Virus record (IMG/VR): IMGVR_UViG_3300042310_000167
Coordinates: 1-39,621 of that record
Length of the DNA stretch: 39,621 nt
From: a virus
Strand: one strand, 5' to 3'
This document shows, piece by piece, positions 22,146 to 31,344 of this stretch (its first letter is position 1; each line of letters starts with the position of its first letter). The translations under genes and the position numbers were made by a program. The notes below the pieces were generated by a model. The model did no database searches and was not told the DNA's origin. It saw only the letters and a list, made by a program, of their open reading frames with translations.

Positions 22146-23949
22146 TTGTAGTCTTGATTAAATTAGTGGTGTAAATATACGGAGTTTTTGTCTTAATGTC
22201 ACAAATTTTATTCCAAATGTTGTATTTTGCTGATTCAATCAAACCAACTGCTGAACCATTAAAAACCAATGGATTTAATCTGATTTGATTAAAGCTAACA
22301 GTATTGAATGGCAAACCTGCCCAATCTTGATATTTGTATTGCGTAAAGTAGTCAATAGTGTAGAACAAATCAAACTGCTCTCTGGCAGTTGGCTGCGTTG
22401 TTGTTAGCTTCCCATCACTCTCTATTCGCAATAATTTATCAACCATAAAACTATCCTTTTCAAGCAGCAACATTCCTATTCTATTGTCCAACAATTCGCC
22501 TAATGGTGAGTAAGGAATCTCTGGTATTTGTGGGATATCTGGAATAGTAATGTCAAAGCCAACAAGACCACCCAAATCTTCAAAGAAATCAACTATATCG
22601 TTAATACCATCAATAACATCATTAATTACATAAATGATTGTATTAAGTAGGTTTACCGAACCGCCTACAATGTTATCAATCTGCTCATTTATCTCATCAA
22701 AAAAACGCTCTATTGCGGTCAATTCAAGTTTTCTTTTCCCAAGTGCATAAGCAAATTCAACTTGGTTTAAACCTTTCATTAAAACGAATTGAGAATTCAC
22801 AATATTTATTGGTCGCAATGTCACTTGATAATTAGTGCCTATATAATCTGTGATAGAATTGCTTTCGGTTACATCTGTTTGAAAAGTACAAACGAAATTG
22901 CTGGTAAATTCATCGGTGTTTAACTGATACTTTGTGTTTATTACACTTGGAATAGTGTATTGTGGTGTAGCAATTTGAAAATCTTTGCGCTCAAACAATA
23001 ACTGATTGCCATTGAACAAAACTTTGCCATTGTACAAGTCTTTCATTTTAATAATGAAATCAGCAAATGTCCCATCTGGAAAACCAAATTGCACAAATTC
23101 ATTAGGTGTAAATGCGCCTAATAAATCTAAATTAAATGGGTTTGATGGGTTTTTAGGCACATAATATTTCTTTGGCAATATTACATCATTTGCAACAATA
23201 ATGCTGCTTTGAAATGATAATCCTAAATATTGGCAACCTCTTATGAATAGTGTTCTTATCGGAATTGCTTTGTGATACTTTACTCTCTGAATTATTACCG
23301 CAAACATTCGCTTAATCAATGCAAATGCAGCAATCATTAAGCCAATAAATTTAAGGATTTCACCAATCAACAAAAAGTAATTTCCCCAATCTGGTGATGC
23401 AGTAATAACCGAAGCAATTGCGCCACTTAAGCTATTTGCAGATGCAACAAGCCCATCAATTATAAGTGTTAAACCAATGACTGTAATAGCTAACTTTTCG
23501 TAGTCTGGTATTGAAGAAATCACATAAGGAATGTCAACGAAATCAGCCTGCGTAATTATGCCTGCTTCAGTATACAAGTAATCAAAACTAAAGCCAGTTG
23601 CCACATCATTAAGCCAATCAATCGAATACTTTGGTTTGCTTTTCGCTATAATGCCATACTCATCAAATTGTGTTTGGTCTGATAGGTCAATATACCCATC
23701 AAAAAACGTAGTTATAACACCATTTAAATCTGTTTCCTCTATACGCAATGGCATACCCTCAAAGATAAATCCAGCAGTTATCCAACCATTAATTGCATCA
23801 ATGTTTTCACGAACAAATTCAAAATCATTAATGGTCAATTGCTGATTCGCAAATTCACCATCTTGAAAGTTAACCTCAACTGATAATTCTCTCAAGTTCT
23901 TGGGAGGATTAATCAGCACATTGTTAAGATACAATTTCAAATTTACCAT
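22126..23949 (-). CDS. Tail hub or distal tail protein with internal hydrophobic segments
   Basis: A 607-residue protein directly after the tape measure gene, the usual place of distal-tail or tail-hub proteins. The N-terminus (NLKLYLNNVLINPPKNLREL, then VEVNFQDGEF) resembles the start of such beta-rich proteins. Unusually, residues about 150-220 form two or three strongly hydrophobic segments (LAITVIGLTLIIDGLVA, LLIGEILKFIGLMIAAFALI), and residues about 430-475 are Ile/Asp-rich (VINDVIDGINDIVDFFEDLG). Such spans might enter the host membrane when DNA is delivered. The hub call is from position and general look only. Confidence 0.65.
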   Translation of the reverse strand: MVNLKLYLNNVLINPPKNLRELSVEVNFQDGEFANQQLTINDFEFVRENIDAINGWITAGFIFEGMPLRIEETDLNGVITTFFDGYIDLSDQTQFDEYGIIAKSKPKYSIDWLNDVATGFSFDYLYTEAGIITQADFVDIPYVISSIPDYEKLAITVIGLTLIIDGLVASANSLSGAIASVITASPDWGNYFLLIGEILKFIGLMIAAFALIKRMFAVIIQRVKYHKAIPIRTLFIRGCQYLGLSFQSSIIVANDVILPKKYYVPKNPSNPFNLDLLGAFTPNEFVQFGFPDGTFADFIIKMKDLYNGKVLFNGNQLLFERKDFQIATPQYTIPSVINTKYQLNTDEFTSNFVCTFQTDVTESNSITDYIGTNYQVTLRPINIVNSQFVLMKGLNQVEFAYALGKRKLELTAIERFFDEINEQIDNIVGGSVNLLNTIIYVINDVIDGINDIVDFFEDLGGLVGFDITIPDIPQIPEIPYSPLGELLDNRIGMLLLEKDSFMVDKLLRIESDGKLTTTQPTAREQFDLFYTIDYFTQYKYQDWAGLPFNTVSFNQIRLNPLVFNGSAVGLIESAKYNIWNKICDIKTKTPYIYTTNLIKTTIEPTGE

Positions 23950-26705
23950 TAGATTCTACGTTGTCTTTTGTGGATTAATACCCTTTTCACTCCAGCAGTT
24001 ATTTGAGTTTCAATAACATCACCTAAATTGCTTAAATTGGTGTGGTTTACTGGCTTGTTTTCAATTGCTTTCTTAACCTCTAACAACAAATTGTTAGTAC
24101 TTCTTAAATCAATATGTTGATTTGGCACATTAATAATTGGCTGCGTTACATCACCGTAGTTGAATAGTTTTCCACTCTGGTAGTCTGATAGTATTTGAGC
24201 AGCCTCATCGTTGCTTATATCACCTATTTTTGCGTTCTGCTTGGGGTTAAATATACGCTCATCACCATCAACTGCAATAACATAACCATCTTTACCATTA
24301 TGCACCTTGTTTCCACTTAAATCACGTTCAACATTTTCAGTCCCATCAATAAAGCTACCTGCTACTATTTCAGCTAACGTAGTTTCTAAAATTGCTTTTT
24401 GCAAAGCAGTTGCTGGTTCTGTTTTCGCATAACCGCTTAACAAGTTATAGAATGCAACACGCTTTTGCTGCTTAATTTCTTGTTCTTGCAATCTTTTACG
24501 TTCAAGTTGTAACTTTGCTGCCTTGCTTTGTTCAAATGCTAATGTGTTTGTAAGCCCACGTTCTGCAAGTCTTTGTTGTGTTTCAATAGCTGATTTGTTT
24601 AGGTCAATTTCTCTATCTAAATAATCTTTGCGCTTTTCAAATCTTGCTTTCATCCACTTATCAGTTATTGCAACTAACTTGTTTGCCTCATCAATAGCAG
24701 TATCTATTCTCTTTTTTGAATACTGGCTTTCAAGGTCATCAATCTTCTTTTGCGCCTCATATTTAATGATGTAAACCTCATCTTCAGTTAGGTGTGCATT
24801 TTTCAATAATATATCTCTTTCCTCTTCAATGGCTGCTATTTTGGCTTCAAGTTCTTTTTTTGCATCCTTATCATTTTGATAGATTCTTACAAGTTGGGCA
24901 TCGTGCCTAATTTTAGCCTCTTTTGCCAATCTTTCAGTCAATTCTTTTTCTATTTTAGTAGTTGCCTCATCTTGATATTTGTCTTGCTCTGCCTGCAATT
25001 CCATAATCATTTTCATTTGCAATTCAGCACGTTTGCGGTAAAAGTCTAACTCTAATGCCAATAATGCTTTGTGCTTTGTTTCTGCCCTTGATTTTGATGC
25101 TTTTATTGCTTTTATTTCATTTAGGTTGTCGGCTTCTAATGCTGCCAATGACCTTTGATAATCATCTTCTACTGCATCGGCTTTTAACTTGTTGGTCAAC
25201 GCTATTATTCGTGCCTCATCTGTGTATAAATCTTTTAATGCTTTTTGTCTTTTTTCTGCTGCTTTTTTTGCTGCTTCTTCTGCATCCTTATCAAACTCTT
25301 TTTTAGACATTGCCAATGTTTCATTCAACAATTCTGCTGCCTTTTCTTCTGCTCTGTCATATTGTATTCTTAATGCAAATAGTTTTGAATTTGTAGCCTG
25401 CAACAACTTCAATTCCTCATCTGAAAAATCTCTTCTTGTAATTCCTTTTTTCATTGTAATAGAAACAACTCCAGCAACTTCTTCTCTACCTAACTTTGCC
25501 AAAAATTCAACTCTATCTTCCTCATCACTAATAGATTCTGCTGCTGCCTTTATCTGGTCATCAGCAGCCTGCTTTCTTAACTTCTGAATATCATCTAAAT
25601 TCTTTTGATATTCATTGTATGCTGCATCTCTTGCCAAATCTAATTTATTTAACACCCCATCCATTTCTAATTCTTTCACAATCATAGCATCAACTTGCTT
25701 TTGCAAATCTATTAATGCCTCCTTATTTCTTTCAATTGATTTTGTGTTGGCATCAATAGCAGCAGCACCATCCTCAAATGCTGCTTCAGCACTAAACAAA
25801 TTGCCAATAAAATCAATCATTTTAGCACCATACAATGTAAGCAATGTTACACCAACAGACAATGCAGTTTGCCACGAAAAGATACCGCTTAAAACTTGCT
25901 TAAATGCTGATGTTGTTGGCGCACCACTTTTAGCAAGTTCAACATTCGCTTTCTTAATCTTATTTATCTCATCAAACAGTTGAGGTAAGTTGTTTGATAT
26001 TGCCATAAAACCAGTGCTTATGCTATTGGCAAACGCTGGCATCTCTCGGCTTAATTGATTAATACTATTGCCCAATCCATTCCAAGCACCTGCATAGTTA
26101 CCTACATTGCGCTGAAATTCTCCAACGCTTGTTTCTGCACCTCTTACTCGCCTATCTAACTCGGTAAATTCTTGTGATAATGCCTTGAATAATTTACCAT
26201 TTGTTCTGCCAGTAAATTCAAGTTCTTTTAACTGCTGCTTAACTGCTGCTAATGCTTGAACACCTTTTTTGTATTCTCCGTTGGTTTGTTTTAATTGTTG
26301 TTGCGCCCTTTGATTTGCTTTGGTTTCTGCATCAATTGCTTTTGCCAAATCATTTTCAGCCCTTAATTGCTCTCTGGTTAACTTATTCTTCTCAATTGCA
26401 GTTCTAATTGCTGCCTGCTCTAATGTTTGTTGTTGTTGCAATACTTTCAATTCAGCCACTTCCAACTGCTGCTTCATTTTGATGAGGTCAGATGTCTGCC
26501 TTAACTCATTATTTAATTTCTTTACATCATCGAATGATTTCGGTTTAAAAGCGGAAACAAATTCTTTTTGAGCAGCTAAACTTAACTTTATTTCCTTATT
26601 TGTTTCACGAATAATTGCAAGTAACGCATCAGCACCTTTAATGGCATCATTGAATGCATCACTCTCGAATAAATCATTTTTGCCTAACGCTTTACCTTCT
26701 GCCAT
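23949..26705 (-). CDS. Tape measure protein
   Basis: A 918-residue protein, the longest in the window, placed between the putative assembly chaperone and the hub. It is dominated by charged coiled coils (for example residues about 50-150 and 480-730), with a hydrophobic central segment (about 275-305, FSWQTALSVGVTLLTLYGAK). Both traits are typical of tape measure proteins, which set tail length and help DNA enter the cell. At roughly 1.5 angstrom per residue it would give a tail of about 140 nm. The C-terminal part (GTENVERDLSGNKVHNGKDG, DGDERIFNP) resembles the end of other Bacteroidota phage tape measures. It starts four bases after the upstream stop. Confidence 0.88.
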   Translation of the reverse strand: MAEGKALGKNDLFESDAFNDAIKGADALLAIIRETNKEIKLSLAAQKEFVSAFKPKSFDDVKKLNNELRQTSDLIKMKQQLEVAELKVLQQQQTLEQAAIRTAIEKNKLTREQLRAENDLAKAIDAETKANQRAQQQLKQTNGEYKKGVQALAAVKQQLKELEFTGRTNGKLFKALSQEFTELDRRVRGAETSVGEFQRNVGNYAGAWNGLGNSINQLSREMPAFANSISTGFMAISNNLPQLFDEINKIKKANVELAKSGAPTTSAFKQVLSGIFSWQTALSVGVTLLTLYGAKMIDFIGNLFSAEAAFEDGAAAIDANTKSIERNKEALIDLQKQVDAMIVKELEMDGVLNKLDLARDAAYNEYQKNLDDIQKLRKQAADDQIKAAAESISDEEDRVEFLAKLGREEVAGVVSITMKKGITRRDFSDEELKLLQATNSKLFALRIQYDRAEEKAAELLNETLAMSKKEFDKDAEEAAKKAAEKRQKALKDLYTDEARIIALTNKLKADAVEDDYQRSLAALEADNLNEIKAIKASKSRAETKHKALLALELDFYRKRAELQMKMIMELQAEQDKYQDEATTKIEKELTERLAKEAKIRHDAQLVRIYQNDKDAKKELEAKIAAIEEERDILLKNAHLTEDEVYIIKYEAQKKIDDLESQYSKKRIDTAIDEANKLVAITDKWMKARFEKRKDYLDREIDLNKSAIETQQRLAERGLTNTLAFEQSKAAKLQLERKRLQEQEIKQQKRVAFYNLLSGYAKTEPATALQKAILETTLAEIVAGSFIDGTENVERDLSGNKVHNGKDGYVIAVDGDERIFNPKQNAKIGDISNDEAAQILSDYQSGKLFNYGDVTQPIINVPNQHIDLRSTNNLLLEVKKAIENKPVNHTNLSNLGDVIETQITAGVKRVLIHKRQRRI

Positions 26706-26709
26706 TTTA

Positions 26710-27162
26710 CTATGCTTTTATTTGTTTTTGCTGCTTTGAATAATTTTTAACGTAACCAAACCACTCTGCAACTGTAATTGTATGCAAAGATAAGTGAAAT
26801 CCTTTATATTTTTCTAAATAATCTTTTATCTCATCAGTAGTAGATGATTTGCGGTCTGTTAACTCTTTTAATTCTGCTTCTGCAATGCCAATTAATGTTT
26901 TGTTAAACCTATCATCAGTAACGTGCAAATCTATCTGCAAACACGCTATTTCTCGCCTTTTTTCAAGCACATCCATATAACTTTCCGCAATGCCAAATCT
27001 ATTGACTAATTGCCTTTGGATTTCTTCAAATGCAATGGTAAAATTTCGCTTAAATAATCCCCATTTGCGTATCAATGCTTTCTTGTTGCCCTGCTCCACA
27101 ACTTGTAAGTAGTTATAGATGGGCATTGTGTCAATGTTGTTATAAAATTGTGTTCTTAACAT
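26710..27162 (-). CDS. Putative tail assembly chaperone
   Basis: A 150-residue helical protein between the tail completion gene and the tape measure, the standard slot for a tail assembly chaperone. No slippery-site extension into a second frame is visible. The ATG at 27162 overlaps the upstream gene by 23 bases; an ATG at 27126 would avoid the overlap and cannot be excluded. Sequence is rich in Lys/Glu with a C-terminal WFGYVKNYSKQQKQIKA. The role is inferred from order alone. Confidence 0.55.
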   Translation of the reverse strand: MLRTQFYNNIDTMPIYNYLQVVEQGNKKALIRKWGLFKRNFTIAFEEIQRQLVNRFGIAESYMDVLEKRREIACLQIDLHVTDDRFNKTLIGIAEAELKELTDRKSSTTDEIKDYLEKYKGFHLSLHTITVAEWFGYVKNYSKQQKQIKA

Positions 27163-27598
27163 AGTTTAAAACTATTGGTTTTGATTTCTCTATTAATATT
27201 TCCTTACTAAACTCATCAAGACCTACGAATTGTCCCCAAGTTTTTTGCAGGTCTTTACCCTCTTTAATTGAATCAACATCCAGCATCAACTCATCACCAA
27301 CTATTTTAGTCTTAAATGTTTGATACATTGCTCCAGTATCACGCAAAGTCACTCTATCTGTTGGTTGATTTTTTTCATTCTTTATTGCTATGGTGTAATC
27401 AGCATAAACATTGCCTCCTCTGGCATATAGTGACCTCATAGAAACACCAAACACATCTACACCCCTTTTAAATAGCTGCTCATCACGATTTAATCTAATA
27501 GCCTCAACTTGTATGGCTGGAGTGCTAATAACCTTTTTAAACGCAGTTTCCTCGTTTAATTTCTTGACATTTCGTGCAATTACTTCAAGATTCCACAT
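27140..27598 (-). CDS. Putative head-tail joining or tail completion protein (gp10-like)
   Basis: A 152-residue protein starting at the ATG 27598 (MWNLEV). A longer frame begins with a TTG inside the promoter box and is rejected. The pattern of N-terminal helix, then an YADYTIAIKNEKNQPTDRVT strand pair, LRDTGAMYQTF and FVGLDEFSKEIL, resembles HK97 gp10-like or minor tail proteins that complete the tail tube end. It follows a strong terminator and a TATATTTG box four bases before the ATG, so its mRNA is likely leaderless and separately controlled from the tail tube gene. Confidence 0.55.
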   Translation of the reverse strand: MWNLEVIARNVKKLNEETAFKKVISTPAIQVEAIRLNRDEQLFKRGVDVFGVSMRSLYARGGNVYADYTIAIKNEKNQPTDRVTLRDTGAMYQTFKTKIVGDELMLDVDSIKEGKDLQKTWGQFVGLDEFSKEILIEKSKPIVLNYVKNTIL

Positions 27599-27602
27599 AG
27601 TG

Positions 27603-27610
27603 CAAATATA
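27603..27610 (-). promoter_or_regulatory. Leaderless promoter -7 box after the tail tube gene
   Basis: Minus-strand TATATTTG, 4 bases before the ATG at 27598 and directly behind the terminator T-run. A TTTG lies 23 bases upstream within the terminator stem, longer than the usual spacing. Confidence 0.5.
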
Positions 27611-27611
27611 C

Positions 27612-27643
27612 AAAAAAAGCCTTCACATCTCTGCAAAGGCTTT
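27612..27643 (-). terminator. GNRA-loop terminator after the tail tube gene
   Basis: On the minus strand a 12-bp stem (27632-27643 and 27616-27627) is closed by a GAGA tetraloop and runs into seven T residues (27612-27618). It lies 18 bases after the tail tube stop, so the abundant upstream mRNAs end here. Its core matches that of the terminator at 15327-15361. Confidence 0.85.
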
Positions 27644-27661
27644 TCAATTTTTAAATTGTAA

Positions 27662-28612
27662 TTAAATTACAGTACCAGTTGTTCCTAACATAGTTACACC
27701 ATCTAATCCGTTTTTCTTGATTAAAGGTTGTAACACATCTGCAACAGTTTGAGCAGTATAAGTCAACGTATAGCGACCATCAATAGTTGTGCTTTCAGCA
27801 GCGGTAACAGTTACATCAGATGCATCAGTAATATTATACATTTTACTTGTTGAACCAGTATCACTTGAAACGAAATCAGCAGTAACAAGACCCTCAATTG
27901 GGTAGTTAGTAACGATGTTTCCAACTTTAGCATATAAATCAAGAACCATTGTAGTAGTGCTTGTGCTTACTATAGTTGTATAAACATTCATTAGACCTTT
28001 CAAGTTAACGATGTTAGCAGCAGAGATTGAAGATGCTGAAATCATTCTTAAATCATCATCTTTTTGTAAAACATCCCATTGACCCATCAACATTATCTTT
28101 TGGATAGTTGTATCAGTTGTGAATACTGGCTTTGCGTAGAAAGTTGCAGCATCACACGCAATAGGGTAAAGGTAGTTACTTCCAGTTTTGGTAGTGCCTA
28201 AAATGTTACCATCCAAATCAACGATAAAGATTCCAAATGTTGAACATCTGTTAGCGTTGAATTGTTTTGCAAGTTCAAAGCTACCTTTGATAATCATAGC
28301 AGTAAAGTTTCTGATACCATCACGAATGAATACACTTGAACCATCTTCAAATGTTTCCAAGATAGGGTCTGCTCTATCTGTGGTAACATTCTTTAATTTG
28401 CCAGTTGGATACCAACGCTTTGAATCATCTGCTTCGTTAATCAATGCAGTAAAGTATGCATCATTTAATGTAGCAGTTGGGTCAATGTAGTTAAATGTAC
28501 CATCATTGGCAATTAACGGAACTAAAATAAAATTTGCTGCAACACCCATAATTGGTGAGCAACTTGGTGAACCAGTGTTTTGTAGCGACACATCGCAAGA
28601 ACATAATGACAT
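27662..28612 (-). CDS. Probable major tail tube protein
   Basis: A 316-residue protein with many Thr/Ser/Val strands and few long helices, positioned between the connector proteins and the tail completion gene, and followed by a strong terminator as expected for an abundant protein. The N-terminus has three cysteines (CSCDVSLQNTGSPSC). The C-terminal domain (DASDVTVTAAESTTIDGRYT, LTYTAQTVAD) looks like an immunoglobulin-like decoration. The start ATG follows an A-rich leader. The tube assignment is from order, composition and the following terminator. Confidence 0.65.
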   Translation of the reverse strand: MSLCSCDVSLQNTGSPSCSPIMGVAANFILVPLIANDGTFNYIDPTATLNDAYFTALINEADDSKRWYPTGKLKNVTTDRADPILETFEDGSSVFIRDGIRNFTAMIIKGSFELAKQFNANRCSTFGIFIVDLDGNILGTTKTGSNYLYPIACDAATFYAKPVFTTDTTIQKIMLMGQWDVLQKDDDLRMISASSISAANIVNLKGLMNVYTTIVSTSTTTMVLDLYAKVGNIVTNYPIEGLVTADFVSSDTGSTSKMYNITDASDVTVTAAESTTIDGRYTLTYTAQTVADVLQPLIKKNGLDGVTMLGTTGTVI

Positions 28613-28645
28613 ATTGTTTTTTGTTTTAAATATTAATAATTTGTT

Positions 28646-29329
28646 TTAATTTTCGCAGCAGGAAAAACATTTGTTAAATGGTATTTTAATTAGCAGTTCA
28701 GTACCAGAGGTATTGTCCGAAAAGATTTGACTCTTCACACCCTCCCATTGCACCTTACCGAAATTAGCATAATCATTTTCAACGTATGTAATCTTGTTGC
28801 TTGCGTTAGTTCTACTATACGCAAATAAAGAACGAATAAACTCTGAACATAGTGATTTCATTGGCTTTATTGCCTGCTCTAAATGTGTTGAACGTAACCA
28901 ATTTTTAGGGTCGGCATCAACAAGAAAATAGATAGCGCAATCACTTTCGAAATCAATAGTAGCTTCCTCATCAGCGAATCTCTCTGGTGCATTCATATGC
29001 AAGTATATCAATGGTAATTTATTGTTACTGCTTGACACCTTAATCAACTCTGAATTGGTTTCTAAAAATGTCCCAAAATAAAAGAATGGTGCTGCTAAAT
29101 TATAGATGCCAGTAGTTGGCTGGGTAGCTGCTGCAATAGTGATTGATTCATTGAATACAACTTCCTTAATTACCTTACCGCTTAATATTTTACCAAAGGT
29201 TGCCCACTTCGTATTTGTTGTCATCAATTTCCAGTTGCTACCATCGGCAACAACTGAATTAACTACAATAGTTTTATCTATTGCATCAACAACATTTTTA
29301 ATATGGTCTTTAGTAGTAATTATGCCCAC
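28646..29329 (-). CDS. Head-tail connector or tail terminator candidate
   Basis: A 227-residue protein between the gp6-like connector and the tail tube gene. Mixed helix and strand; LPLIYLHMNAPERF and ATIDFESDCAIYFLVDADPK suggest an alpha/beta fold like tail terminators. The C-terminus carries a cysteine cluster (KCFSCCEN), close to the cysteine-rich N-terminus of the next protein. It overlaps the upstream gene by ten bases. The specific role is uncertain. Confidence 0.55.
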   Translation of the reverse strand: MGIITTKDHIKNVVDAIDKTIVVNSVVADGSNWKLMTTNTKWATFGKILSGKVIKEVVFNESITIAAATQPTTGIYNLAAPFFYFGTFLETNSELIKVSSSNNKLPLIYLHMNAPERFADEEATIDFESDCAIYFLVDADPKNWLRSTHLEQAIKPMKSLCSEFIRSLFAYSRTNASNKITYVENDYANFGKVQWEGVKSQIFSDNTSGTELLIKIPFNKCFSCCEN

Positions 29330-29826
29330 GACATATAATTTTTATAAACACCTTTGAATGTAGGATAATCGGCATCTTTTACAGATTCGATATAGGTTTG
29401 AATTGCCTTGAATGTTAGAATCATTTTGTTGTAATCAATGACTAATGATGTGTAACTCATTGCGCTGGGCATATTTATAGTGCCTTCGCTTTGCGTGTTA
29501 CCTTGAATGGTATTGGTTTGTGGCTGCGTTCTAACGTAGTGGAAAAATACCCATTTAACCAACATAACTTTCATACCATCACTTGTAATCATCTCATTAT
29601 CTATTTCCTTAACAAACGCATCGTAAATGGTCACATACTTTGCAGTTTGTGGCACACCTCCGATTAGGTCTGCAATGAATAAAATATACAACTCAATGCC
29701 TAATAACTCATAAAGTAATTTTGACTCGTATAGCGTAATGAAATTATCTAATTCAGCATCCGTAAACACATCCGTTGCTATTTTATTTTCGCCTATGAAA
29801 TCGGAGGCTGATATTAGAATTCCCAT
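29320..29826 (-). CDS. Head-tail connector protein (gp6-like)
   Basis: A 168-residue protein with an N-terminal ISASDFIG, a helix pair (DAELDNFITLYESKLLYELL) and later helices, the layout of gp6-like adaptor proteins that bind under the portal. It follows the capsid and small head genes, consistent with such a role. The motif SYTSLVIDYNKMILTFKAIQ near the C-terminus is helical. Confidence is moderate because these adaptors are poorly conserved. Confidence 0.6.
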   Translation of the reverse strand: MGILISASDFIGENKIATDVFTDAELDNFITLYESKLLYELLGIELYILFIADLIGGVPQTAKYVTIYDAFVKEIDNEMITSDGMKVMLVKWVFFHYVRTQPQTNTIQGNTQSEGTINMPSAMSYTSLVIDYNKMILTFKAIQTYIESVKDADYPTFKGVYKNYMSWA

Positions 29827-29827
29827 A

Positions 29828-30043
29828 TTATTTTACAAGCCCTTTATTAGTTAATAATTCAGCAATATTTTCAGATACAACTATTTTTTCTCCTGCTTTT
29901 AAGCCATTAAAATCTTTGACAATAACAACCTCAACTTCTTTAGTTGATTGCGTTGCCAATTTCGCTTCTGATTTCTTTTCAGAAGGAGCAGCAGCAGAGG
30001 TTTGTGCCTCCGCTACTACTTCTTTAGATTTTACTTTGCTCAT
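29828..30043 (-). CDS. Small head protein
   Basis: A 71-residue protein with a disordered Ala/Ser/Lys/Glu-rich N-terminal half and a compact C-terminal segment (VEVVIVKDFNGLKAGEKIVV, then AELLTNKGLVK), which looks like a small beta-hairpin plus helix. Similar short proteins follow the capsid gene in many phages. It could decorate the head or aid connector assembly. It sits five bases after the capsid gene. Confidence 0.6.
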   Translation of the reverse strand: MSKVKSKEVVAEAQTSAAAPSEKKSEAKLATQSTKEVEVVIVKDFNGLKAGEKIVVSENIAELLTNKGLVK

Positions 30044-30047
30044 TTAA

Positions 30048-31343
30048 TTAAGCAGTTTCTAATGCAGCAATGTCAGTTGCAAATGTACCTTTCACAAACG
30101 CAGTTCTGTCGTTGTTCTTGGTTACTAATGCACCTCTCCATTCTGCAATGATAGTACGCATATTCTTTGTCCAGTCATTACCATCTAATCCGATGTTAAT
30201 CATAACACCTTGCTTTTGATATAAAACAGACAAATTAAAGTTACCAACAAGGTATGTACCAGCAGTCACTAATGTGCTTCCAAACATCGGAACACCATCA
30301 AGTGTTAAATCCATACCAATGTAAAGTAATCTATCAACATAACGCTTATCAGTTGCAGAAACTTTCATTAACTTCAATGCTGCGATGTCTGAAGGATGCA
30401 TCAATATTGCGTTAGGTGCTTCTTGGTTAGCAATTGCAATCTGATTCATAGCTACAACAAGTACATCGGCACTATTAGCATTGTCAACTGTTCCTGCAAA
30501 TGTACCAGCAGCAAACGCAGTTGCAACTGTTCTGATACCATTTAAGTTTGGTGCAGTTCCATTACCAGAGTAAGATGTGTTTTCAACATCTAACATTAAC
30601 AAACGCATCAACTCATTTCTGATTTCGCTTTCGATAAAATCAATATCATCTAACATTTCTGTAGATACCTTGATGAATGCAGTGCGCTTAACCACCGCTT
30701 GAGATGCAACTACCAAATCAAAATCAATTTGATTCTTTGTTGCGCCTTCAGCAGTTCCACCAGCAGCACCATCTCTGTTTGCTTGATACACCCAAGAAAT
30801 GATATTACTTGCTGCTTGACCTTTTGCGAATAAATCGATTAGTCTTGGTCTGCGTGTAGCAATAAGGTTTAAGCCTGCAATACGTTGCTCAACTGGCACA
30901 TTACCACCGCTAATGTTAGTTGATTCTAACATATCACCAGCAGCCTTGAAAGAGAAACCAGCACCGTGAGCAGCAGATTTATCAAGGTCTTTTAACTTTG
31001 TCAAGTTTGCTTTGTTTTCCTCTAATGCTTTTCTGATATCAGATGCTTGAGCAGTTAAAGAATTTGCTTGGTTATCCTTGTTTAATTTCTCAATTGCCAA
31101 ACCATATTCTTTCAATGTTTTGTTCAATTGTACCATTTGCTCTTTTTGAGCAGTAGCAAGTTCTGATTTCAAAGATTCGATATCTTCTTTACTTGCGCTT
31201 TTAGATACTGCATCTTCTAATGCTTTTCTTGCTTCTTCGTTGTATTCGTTATACAACTTTGCCATTTCTTCTGCTTCTTGACCTGCGAAAGATATGGTGT
31301 TTAATCCTTTTGTTTCAAGGAATAATTCAAATTTACTTTTCAT
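30048..31343 (-). CDS. HK97-fold major capsid protein
   Basis: A 431-residue capsid protein. The first about 115 residues are a coiled coil (AEEMAKLYNEYNEEARKALE and following) that acts as an internal scaffold (delta domain) and is normally removed by the prohead protease. The rest shows the HK97 pattern: NVPVEQRIAGLNLIATRRPR, LIDLFAKG, KRTAFIKVSTEMLDDI, LMLDVENTSYSGNGT, and the late ILMHPSDIAALKLMK and VTAGTYLVGNF. It is encoded immediately after the protease gene, as usual. No crosslinking motif can be identified with certainty. Confidence 0.92.
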   Translation of the reverse strand: MKSKFELFLETKGLNTISFAGQEAEEMAKLYNEYNEEARKALEDAVSKSASKEDIESLKSELATAQKEQMVQLNKTLKEYGLAIEKLNKDNQANSLTAQASDIRKALEENKANLTKLKDLDKSAAHGAGFSFKAAGDMLESTNISGGNVPVEQRIAGLNLIATRRPRLIDLFAKGQAASNIISWVYQANRDGAAGGTAEGATKNQIDFDLVVASQAVVKRTAFIKVSTEMLDDIDFIESEIRNELMRLLMLDVENTSYSGNGTAPNLNGIRTVATAFAAGTFAGTVDNANSADVLVVAMNQIAIANQEAPNAILMHPSDIAALKLMKVSATDKRYVDRLLYIGMDLTLDGVPMFGSTLVTAGTYLVGNFNLSVLYQKQGVMINIGLDGNDWTKNMRTIIAEWRGALVTKNNDRTAFVKGTFATDIAALETA

Positions 31344-31344
31344 T

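Noticed and set aside
25189-25983. Long plus-strand frames opposite the tape measure gene
   Set aside because: They mirror Ala/Lys/Glu-rich coiled-coil codons and give Ser/Phe/Leu-rich proteins; they are antisense shadows.
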